A stretch of DNA of 8,836 nucleotides from JBAZLV01 sp041650055. GTDB taxonomy: Bacteria; Nitrospirota; UBA9217. This document shows, in pieces, positions 1 through 3,779 of this stretch. Numbering within the stretch: position 1 is the first letter of the stretch; every line of letters begins with the position of its first letter. The DNA is taken from contig JBAZLV010000062.1 in assembly GCA_041650055.1 (NCBI GenBank), forward strand, positions 1 to 8,836. Reading direction: 5' to 3'. The position numbers and the translations under genes were made by a program. The notes beneath the pieces are model-generated. The model had not been told where the DNA came from. It did no database searches and saw only the letters and a program-made list of their open reading frames with translations.

Positions 1-155
1 TTCCGGATGGCGTAGAGATGGTGATGCCAGGGGACAACATGAGCTGCTCGGTAGAACTGATCACCCCGATAGCTATGGACAAAGAACTTCGGTTCGCCAT
101 TCGTGAAGGCGGCCGGACCGTCGGAGCTGGCGTTATTACTGAAGTGATCGAATAA
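1..155 (+). CDS. tuf: Elongation factor Tu, C-terminal fragment (5' end outside window)
   Basis: Partial gene: the reading frame enters from the left edge (first whole codon at base 3) and stops at TAA 153-155, giving the last 50 residues. EF-Tu is the GTPase that carries aminoacyl-tRNA to the ribosomal A site in the cytoplasm. The fragment belongs to beta-barrel domain III. It shows the family hallmarks MPGDN, ITPIAMD, RFAIREGGRTVGAG and the ending VITEVIE, where RFAIREGGRTVGAG is nearly invariant in bacterial EF-Tu. The GTPase domain is not visible. Its position just upstream of rpmG, tRNA-Trp, secE and nusG matches the tufB-type location in many bacteria. Whether a second tuf copy exists elsewhere cannot be told. 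The stop is followed by a 57-nt gap before rpmG with no clear terminator, so read-through into rpmG is likely. Confidence 0.97.
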   Translation, partial: PDGVEMVMPGDNMSCSVELITPIAMDKELRFAIREGGRTVGAGVITEVIE

Positions 156-212
156 AAACCAGCGGAAAGAACTTCATATCCGTTCGGATTAAAACGAGTG
201 AGGCTATAATAC

Positions 213-365
213 ATGCGGGAAATCGTGTTGCTTGCTTGCAGCGAATGTAAGCGGAAAAATTATTCAACTACAAAAAACAAACGGAACACTCCTGATAAAT
301 TGAATCTGGAAAAGTACTGCCGCTTCTGTCGCAAACATACCGTGCACAAGGAAACCAAGGCATAA
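213..365 (+). CDS. rpmG: 50S ribosomal protein L33, zinc-ribbon form
   Basis: Encodes 50 residues starting MREIVLLACSEC and ending VHKETKA, too short for many ORF callers. L33 is a small protein of the large ribosomal subunit near the E site. The length is normal for the family (about 49-55). Two Cys pairs, C9-x2-C12 and C36-x2-C39, form a zinc ribbon, so this is the zinc-dependent (C+) type. The central stretch NYSTTKNKRNTPDKLNLEKYC is the family core. A purine-rich GTGAGG sits at 198-203, nine bases before the ATG, a slightly long but workable ribosome binding site. The gene lies between tuf and tRNA-Trp, an arrangement common in Gram-negative lineages. Bacteria with a C+ L33 sometimes carry a zinc-free paralogue elsewhere, which this window cannot show. 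Confidence 0.95.
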   Translation: MREIVLLACSECKRKNYSTTKNKRNTPDKLNLEKYCRFCRKHTVHKETKA

Positions 366-375
366 ATGATAAAAC

Positions 376-452
376 AGGCCAGTAGCTCTAATTGGTAGAG
401 CTCCGGACTCCAAATCCGGCTGCTGGGGGTTCGAGTCCCTCCTGGCCTGCCA
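376..452 (+). tRNA. trnW: tRNA-Trp (anticodon CCA)
   Basis: A complete cloverleaf can be folded by eye. The acceptor stem is 376-382 with 442-448 (AGGCCAG/CTGGCCT). The D stem is 385-388 with 398-401 (GCTC/GAGC). The anticodon stem is 403-407 with 415-419, with loop CTCCAAA at 408-414 and anticodon CCA at 410-412. The variable loop is 420-424. The T stem is 425-429 with 437-441 (one G-T pair) and the T loop is TTCGAGT at 430-436. The discriminator base is G449 and the CCA tail is encoded at 450-452. The A1-U72 first pair and G73 are typical bacterial tryptophan identity elements. It lies 10 nt after rpmG and 25 nt before secE, so it is probably cut out of the same transcript. Confidence 0.98.
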
Positions 453-477
453 TATTCCTTGCAGAAAGAGGCTGGAG

Positions 478-663
478 ATGTTTAAAAAAATAGCGGAATT
501 TTTACTGGAAGTAAAACTGGAATTGAAAAAGGTGGTTTTTCCCACAAAAAAGGAAGTCATCGGTTCAACGTGGGTCGTTATTATTACGGTGATTATTTCC
601 GCCATCTTTTTAGGACTGGTTGACATGGGACTAGGATCCATGATGACCCGTATCTTTAAATAA
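478..663 (+). CDS. secE: Preprotein translocase subunit SecE
   Basis: Encodes 61 residues, the short single-helix SecE typical outside the enterobacteria, whose version has three helices. SecE clamps SecY in the inner-membrane SecYEG channel that exports unfolded proteins. Residues 1-27 form an amphipathic cytoplasmic helix with the family signature VKLELKKVVFPTKKEVIGST, in which the FPTKKE turn is diagnostic. Residues about 31-52 (TWVVIITVIISAIFLGLVDMG) form the single transmembrane segment, followed by a short tail. The AAAGAGG at 465-471 lies six bases ahead of the ATG. The gene follows tRNA-Trp and precedes nusG by nine bases; the secE-nusG pair is one of the most conserved bacterial gene pairs and is normally co-transcribed. 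Confidence 0.97.
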   Translation: MFKKIAEFLLEVKLELKKVVFPTKKEVIGSTWVVIITVIISAIFLGLVDMGLGSMMTRIFK

Positions 664-672
664 GAGACTATT

Positions 673-1215
673 ATGCCAAAAAACTGGTACGTTGTTCATA
701 CATATGCAGGATTTGAAAACAAAGTGAAGGCCGGGATTCAGGAGACGGTTTCAAAGCTCGGGCTTCAGGAAAAGATCGGACAAATTCTGGTTCCGACGGA
801 AGAAGTCATGTCGATCAAAGCAGGAAAAAAACGCAAATCCCAGAGAAAATTTTTTCCAGGGTATATTTTGATTGAAATGGAGATGGATGACCATACCTGG
901 CATATCATCAAGGAAACACCAAAGGTCACGGGGTTCGTCGGAGGAAATACGGATCCTACTCCCTTAAGCGAGGAAGAAGTAAAAACCATCCTGAAGCAAA
1001 CAGAAGAAGGTGCTGTTGCCCCCAGCCAGCCAAAAGATATTTATCAAAAAGGGGACCGTGTCAGGGTTATCGATGGACCGTTCAGCAGTTTCATTGGAAC
1101 CGTGGAAGATGTCAATCCAGCACACGGCAGGCTCTGGGTGATGGTCAGTATTTTTGGACGCTCGACCCCAGTGGAATTAGAATTCCTTCAAGTGGAACGC
1201 GAAAAAGAGAAATAA
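673..1215 (+). CDS. nusG: Transcription elongation and termination factor NusG
   Basis: Encodes 180 residues, the usual length for NusG (E. coli 181). NusG binds the beta' clamp helices of RNA polymerase, suppresses pausing, and links polymerase to Rho or to ribosomal protein S10. The N-terminal NGN domain (about 3-105) starts NWYVVHTYAGFENKV and contains RKFFPGYILIEMEM and the TGFVGG turn, all family hallmarks. After a linker rich in E, P and Q (about 112-125), the C-terminal KOW domain (about 127-176) reads GDRVRVIDGPFSSFIGTVEDV and ends in VELEFLQVE. Only a weak AAGAGA (662-667) that overlaps the secE stop precedes the ATG, and the gap is nine bases, so translational coupling to secE is plausible. 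No inserted domain is present. Confidence 0.97.
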   Translation: MPKNWYVVHTYAGFENKVKAGIQETVSKLGLQEKIGQILVPTEEVMSIKAGKKRKSQRKFFPGYILIEMEMDDHTWHIIKETPKVTGFVGGNTDPTPLSEEEVKTILKQTEEGAVAPSQPKDIYQKGDRVRVIDGPFSSFIGTVEDVNPAHGRLWVMVSIFGRSTPVELEFLQVEREKEK

Positions 1216-1254
1216 CAGTCTTATCAGACGTTCAGATACGTAGAGGAGCTATCA

Positions 1255-1680
1255 ATGGCAAAAGAGATTACGGCAAAAATAAAACTTCAGGTTCCGGCAG
1301 GCAAAGCAAATCCTGCTCCGCCGGTAGGTCCTGCGCTTGGTCAGCACGGGGTCAATATCATGGAGTTCTGCAAGGCGTTCAATGCCAAGACCCAAAAAAT
1401 GGGAGAGACCATCGTTCCGGTTATTATTTCGGTTTACTCGGATCGTTCTTTCACTTTTATTACCAAGACACCTCCTGCTGCCGAACTGCTGAAGAAGGCT
1501 GCTGGAATCATCAAAGGATCCGGCGTTCCCAATAAAGATAAAGTCGGGAAAGTGACCCGCGCTCAGATTAAAGAAATTGCTCAAACGAAGCTTCCTGATC
1601 TGAATGCAGCGAGTGTTGAATCAGCCATGCGCATGATCGAAGGTTCTGCAAAGAGCATGGGACTTGAAGTAGTTGAATAA
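1255..1680 (+). CDS. rplK: 50S ribosomal protein L11
   Basis: Encodes 141 residues, the standard length (E. coli 142). L11 binds 23S rRNA with the L10/L12 stalk base, forming the GTPase-associated centre that contacts EF-Tu, EF-G and, during stringent response, RelA. The N-terminal domain (about 1-70) carries the proline-rich signature KLQVPAGKANPAPPVGPALGQ and HGVNIMEFCKAFN; the prolines in PAPPVGPALG correspond to the thiostrepton-contact region. The C-terminal RNA-binding domain (about 75-141) shows the family run TPPAAELLKKAAG, GSGVPNKDKVGKVTRAQ and the helix ending SMGLEV. The strong AGAGGAG at 1242-1248 is six bases before the ATG. A 39-nt gap separates it from nusG and an unusually long 92-nt gap from rplA. 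Confidence 0.98.
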   Translation: MAKEITAKIKLQVPAGKANPAPPVGPALGQHGVNIMEFCKAFNAKTQKMGETIVPVIISVYSDRSFTFITKTPPAAELLKKAAGIIKGSGVPNKDKVGKVTRAQIKEIAQTKLPDLNAASVESAMRMIEGSAKSMGLEVVE

Positions 1681-1772
1681 AGGTTTTTCCCGGTGACGGG
1701 ATTGAGGTTGATTTTATTTGTATGCGGGAGGTTCGGATGAATGCCCGACCGTTTGCACCGCGAGGAGGAAGT
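1681..1772 (+). promoter_or_regulatory. Structured rplK-rplA intergenic region, possible L1 control site
   Basis: This 92-nt gap is longer than usual between these two genes. Two foldable elements are visible. CCCG at 1689-1692 and CGGG at 1697-1700 enclose a GTGA (GNRA-type) tetraloop. A second hairpin pairs GGT-CGG (1730-1736, T1733 bulged) with CCGACC (1745-1750). Its eight-base loop holds an ATG at 1737-1739 that is in frame with rplA and has its own Shine-Dalgarno-like GGGAGG at 1726-1731. L1 is known to repress its operon by binding mRNA structures that resemble its 23S site, usually ahead of rplK. A role here is inference only. Confidence 0.3.
1762..1768 (+). promoter_or_regulatory. 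Strong ribosome binding site that fixes the rplA start
   Basis: GAGGAGG lies four bases before the ATG at 1773. It selects this start over two in-frame upstream ATGs at 1722 and 1737. The protein from 1773 begins MSGKKYKTL, which matches the normal start of L1. Confidence 0.75.
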
Positions 1773-2474
1773 ATGTCAGGAAAGAAATATAAAACACTTG
1801 CAGCGTTGGTTGATCGTACCAAACAGTACAGTCTCGAGGAAGCAATCGGACTTGCCAAAAAAACAGCGAAGGCAAAATTTGATGAAACCGTTGATCTTGC
1901 CATAAAACTCGGCGTTGATCCCAAGCAGGCTGATCAAATGGTCCGCGGGACGGTTGTGCTTCCGCACGGAACCGGGAAAAAAGTAAAAATCCTGGTGTTT
2001 GCAAAAGGAGAAAAGGATAAAGAAGCGCGGGATGCCGGAGCCGAGTATGTCGGTGCTGAAGATCTTGCAGACAAGATTCAGAAAGAAGGCTGGACAGATT
2101 TTGATACGGTCATAGCAACCCCGGATTTGATGGGTCTTGTGGGGAAACTGGGAAAAGTGCTCGGTCCACGCGGTTTGATGCCAAATCCTAAAACCGGGAC
2201 CGTTACCTTCGATATTGCAAAAGCAATCAAGGATGTCCGGGCAGGGAAAGTCGAATACCGGGTAGAGAAGGCCGGCATCGTGCATGTTCCGATAGGCAAG
2301 GCGTCCTTTGATGAAAACAAACTGATAGCCAATGCAAAGTCAATCATTGAATCGGTTTTGAAAGCGAAACCCTCTTCCAGCAAAGGAAAATATGTAAAAA
2401 GCATCAATGTGTCATCCACCATGGGACCAGGCGTTAAGATAGATGCTTCCCTGATTGAAAAGATAATGGGATAA
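1773..2474 (+). CDS. rplA: 50S ribosomal protein L1
   Basis: Encodes 233 residues from the ATG at 1773 (E. coli L1 has 234). An upstream in-frame ATG at 1722 would add 17 residues (MREVRMNARPFAPRGGS) with no family counterpart, so the shorter form is preferred. L1 forms the mobile stalk by the ribosomal E site, helps release deacylated tRNA, and in many bacteria represses its own operon. Domain I is split between the N and C termini and surrounds domain II. Visible signatures are VDLAIKLGVDPKQADQMVRGTV, the loop LGKVLGPRGLMPNPKTGTVT, VEYRVEKAGIVHVPIGK, and STMGPGVKID near the end. The conserved RNA-binding features look intact. A 202-nt leader region separates it from rplJ. Confidence 0.97.
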   Translation: MSGKKYKTLAALVDRTKQYSLEEAIGLAKKTAKAKFDETVDLAIKLGVDPKQADQMVRGTVVLPHGTGKKVKILVFAKGEKDKEARDAGAEYVGAEDLADKIQKEGWTDFDTVIATPDLMGLVGKLGKVLGPRGLMPNPKTGTVTFDIAKAIKDVRAGKVEYRVEKAGIVHVPIGKASFDENKLIANAKSIIESVLKAKPSSSKGKYVKSINVSSTMGPGVKIDASLIEKIMG

Positions 2475-2523
2475 GAATACGTTTGAATAAATAAAAAACG
2501 GTCGATCCTTTATAAAGGAATGC

Positions 2524-2598
2524 GGTCCGAGACAGCAGGTGCCGGAACAACAGGTTTGAAATGCTGTTCCAGCTTAATTGATTCGGCCTGCCGAGACC
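2524..2598 (+). promoter_or_regulatory. Ribosomal protein L10 leader (L10-L12 binding RNA)
   Basis: The rplA-rplJ gap (2475-2676) contains the conserved L10-leader core. Its marks are GAGACAGCAGGTGCC at 2529-2543, CTTAATTG at 2573-2580, and CCTGCCGAGAC at 2587-2597. Helices that can be drawn are GGTC 2524-2527 with GACC 2595-2598, GCAGG 2535-2539 with CCTGC 2587-2591, and GGAACA 2544-2549 with TGTTCC 2565-2570. In bacteria with this element the L10(L12) complex binds the leader and represses rplJ-rplL translation, or drives termination in some Firmicutes. The motif is known; the exact outer boundaries are my estimate. A palindrome, TCCTTTATAAAGGA, lies just upstream at 2506-2519. Confidence 0.87.
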
Positions 2599-2620
2599 CG
2601 GTAAAAGAATGCATGCGCTG

Positions 2621-2667
2621 CTTTCTTTTAAGATTTCCGGGCTGGTCATCGGAATCTTGAAAGAAAG
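2621..2667 (+). promoter_or_regulatory. Long hairpin abutting the rplJ ribosome binding site
   Basis: Bases 2621-2639 pair with 2650-2667 to give 18 base pairs with one T-G wobble (2629/2659), one bulged T (2636) and a 10-nt loop (2640-2649). The 3' arm ends at the first G of the rplJ Shine-Dalgarno GGAGG (2667-2671), five bases before the GTG start at 2677. No T-run follows, so it is not an intrinsic terminator. Together with the L10 leader upstream it suggests translational control of rplJ: a formed hairpin would crowd the ribosome binding site. The pairing is seen; the function is inferred. Confidence 0.6.
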
Positions 2668-2676
2668 GAGGGTTCA

Positions 2677-3189
2677 GTGAACAAGCAGAAGAAAAAGGAA
2701 AGCATTGACGAGTTGCATGAAAAGTTTAGCCGTGCAACATCCGCTGTTATCACCGGATACACGGGCATCAATGTGGAGCAGATCACGGATCTTCGTGCAA
2801 AACTGCGCAAATCACAGGTCGAATACCGGGTGGTTAAAAACACCCTGGCCCGTAGAGCTGCAGAAGGAACCGGCTTGGAACCGCTCAAGGATCATTTTGT
2901 CGGCCCGGTCGGGATTGCGCTTGGATATGGTGATGTCGTTGCTCCCGCGAAGGTACTCTTTGATTTCAGCAAAACGCAAAGCAAACTCCAGCTCAAAGTG
3001 GGCGTGCTTGATGGAAAGCTGCTGAATCAGGCGGACGTACGAGCTTTAGCAACCTTGCCGTCGTTGAATGAGCTTCGCGGAAAAATCGTCGGTCTGCTCC
3101 AGGCGCCGGCTTCACGGATTGTGGGCGTGCTCGCAGCACCAGGCGGTCAAATCGCCAGAGTGATGAAAGCAAAAGCAGATAAAGGGTAA
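2677..3189 (+). CDS. rplJ: 50S ribosomal protein L10
   Basis: Encodes 170 residues from a GTG start (E. coli 165). L10 anchors L7/L12 dimers to the ribosome and forms the base of the stalk beside L11. The N-terminal rRNA-binding domain begins MNKQKKKESIDELHEKFSRA and contains ITGYTGINVEQITDLRAKLR, VEYRVVKNTLARRA and HFVGPVGIAL, all conserved in the family. The long C-terminal helix that carries the L12 dimers follows LRGKIVGLLQAPASRIVGVL and runs to the end (about 135-170). The start is fixed by GGAGG at 2667-2671 with a five-base spacer, and no ATG gives a better N-terminus. The gene sits directly behind its own autoregulatory leader and a long hairpin, so its translation is probably controlled by L10-L12 levels. 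Confidence 0.97.
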   Translation: MNKQKKKESIDELHEKFSRATSAVITGYTGINVEQITDLRAKLRKSQVEYRVVKNTLARRAAEGTGLEPLKDHFVGPVGIALGYGDVVAPAKVLFDFSKTQSKLQLKVGVLDGKLLNQADVRALATLPSLNELRGKIVGLLQAPASRIVGVLAAPGGQIARVMKAKADKG

Positions 3190-3191
3190 TC

Positions 3192-3248
3192 ATGGCTCGT
3201 CCTAAAAACGGGTCAGGTGTTCAATATAAAAGTTTTGATATTTTATGA
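3192..3248 (+). CDS. Possible 18-residue leader peptide ahead of rplL (speculative)
   Basis: A mini-ORF, MARPKNGSGVQYKSFDIL, starts two bases after the rplJ stop. An AAAGGG at 3181-3186, inside the end of rplJ, is five bases before its ATG. Its TGA (3246-3248) overlaps the rplL Shine-Dalgarno GAGGAGG (3247-3253), so ribosomes finishing it would stop on the rplL initiation region. I recognise no family. Such a short ORF can easily arise by chance, and coding is unproven; it could equally be plain spacer. Confidence 0.15.
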   Translation: MARPKNGSGVQYKSFDIL

Positions 3249-3253
3249 GGAGG
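3247..3253 (+). promoter_or_regulatory. Ribosome binding site that fixes the rplL start
   Basis: GAGGAGG lies nine bases before the ATG at 3263. An in-frame ATG at 3245 overlaps this site and cannot use it, and would add MRRNSS, which is not part of L7/L12. The real protein begins MADLGKLVDEL. Confidence 0.75.
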
Positions 3254-3262
3254 AATAGTTCC

Positions 3263-3634
3263 ATGGCTGATTTAGGAAAACTGGTTGATGAACTGAGCGG
3301 GTTGACCGTTCTTGAAGCTGCAGAATTGAGCAAGATGCTGGAAGAAAAGTGGGGTGTTTCCGCAGCGGCACCCGTAGCAGTCGCAGCTGCAGGAGCTCCC
3401 GCAGCAGCTGCAGCAGAAGAAAAAACATCGTTTGATGTGATTCTTGCAAACGCAGGAGCACAGAAAATCAATGTGATCAAGGTTGTTCGCGAGTTGACCG
3501 GCCTCGGCTTAAAAGAAGCAAAGGACCTTGTCGAAGGTGCGCCGAAACCGGTAAAGACCGGGGTCGCCAAAGATGAAGCAGAAACCATGAAGAAAAAGCT
3601 TACCGAAGCCGGTGCCACAATCGAGATAAAGTAA
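3263..3634 (+). CDS. rplL: 50S ribosomal protein L7/L12
   Basis: Encodes 123 residues from the ATG at 3263 (E. coli 121). L7/L12 forms dimers on the L10 helix, makes the flexible stalk and recruits and stimulates the translational GTPases. Residues 1-32 are the dimerisation and L10-binding domain (MADLGKLVDELSGLTVLEA... EEKWGVS). Residues about 33-55 are the flexible hinge, rich in Ala with Pro and Gly. Residues about 56-123 are the C-terminal domain with the factor-binding helices; INVIKVVRE, TGLGLKEAKDLVEGAPKPV and the ending AGATIEIK are diagnostic. It lies 73 nt after rplJ, with which it is normally co-translated at a higher dose, and 24 nt before a strong terminator-like hairpin that separates it from rpoB. 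Confidence 0.98.
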   Translation: MADLGKLVDELSGLTVLEAAELSKMLEEKWGVSAAAPVAVAAAGAPAAAAAEEKTSFDVILANAGAQKINVIKVVRELTGLGLKEAKDLVEGAPKPVKTGVAKDEAETMKKKLTEAGATIEIK

Positions 3635-3639
3635 GTTCC

Positions 3640-3656
3640 ATACAAGTTTCTTGTAT
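3640..3656 (+). other. Small perfect hairpin after rplL
   Basis: ATACAAG (3640-3646) and CTTGTAT (3650-3656) pair over seven base pairs around a TTT loop, six bases after the rplL stop and just before the terminator hairpin. It might protect the rplL 3' end or be an RNA-processing site, as the rplL-rpoB gap is cut by RNase III in E. coli. Function is a guess. Confidence 0.35.
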
Positions 3657-3658
3657 TG

Positions 3659-3702
3659 AGTCCTTGCCCTCCGGCATCAGTCCGGAGGGCAGAGGACTTT
3701 TT
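3659..3702 (+). terminator. Intrinsic terminator or attenuator between rplL and rpoB
   Basis: AGTCCTTGCCCTCCGG (3659-3674) pairs with CCGGAGGGCA-G-AGGACT (3682-3698). This gives a 16-bp GC-rich stem with one bulged G (3692) and a seven-base loop (3675-3681), followed by TTTTT at 3698-3702. It is a textbook Rho-independent terminator shape. In E. coli the same gap holds a partial terminator that lets only a fraction of polymerases into rpoBC, which lowers RNA polymerase subunit output relative to ribosomal proteins. The same role is likely here because no clear rpoB promoter follows. The T-run is short and interrupted by GCG, which fits incomplete termination. Confidence 0.85.
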
Positions 3703-3765
3703 GCGTTTATGGATACAGGGTTGAAACAGTTCAAAACTATGAGCATTACGAAGTCTATGACGTCC

Positions 3766-3772
3766 AAAGAGG
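3766..3772 (+). promoter_or_regulatory. Ribosome binding site that fixes the rpoB start
   Basis: AAAGAGG is seven bases before the ATG at 3780. An in-frame GTG at 3774 begins one base after this site, too close to be used, so the ATG is the likely start. Confidence 0.65.
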
Positions 3773-3779
3773 TGTGAAC

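Noticed and set aside
178..189. Short inverted repeat ATCC-GTTC-GGAT in the tuf-rpmG gap
   Set aside because: Only four base pairs and no T-run after it, so it is not a credible terminator.
205..210. Perfect TATAAT hexamer eight bases upstream of the end of the rpmG start codon
   Set aside because: It looks like a sigma-70 -10 box, but the best -35 at 16-17 bp spacing (TTCGGA at 183-188) matches poorly, and transcription would start inside rpmG. It could only serve tRNA-Trp or secE; without a -35 or extended -10 I do not call it.
1722..1772. Upstream ATG giving a 17-residue N-terminal extension of L1
   Set aside because: The extension has no counterpart in L1, and the GAGGAGG four bases before 1773 gives the normal N-terminus. 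The 1737 alternative is kept only as a finding.
3245..3262. Upstream ATG for rplL adding MRRNSS
   Set aside because: This ATG overlaps the ribosome binding site of the real start at 3263, and the extra residues are not part of the family.
3721..3749. TTGAAA with CATTAC 17 bp downstream, a possible rpoB promoter
   Set aside because: The -10 candidate matches only three of six bases, and the TTGAA/TTCAA symmetry explains the -35-like word. Not convincing.
3774..3779. GTG start for rpoB two codons before the ATG
   Set aside because: It is one base from AAAGAGG, too close for initiation; ATG 3780 has a normal seven-base spacer.
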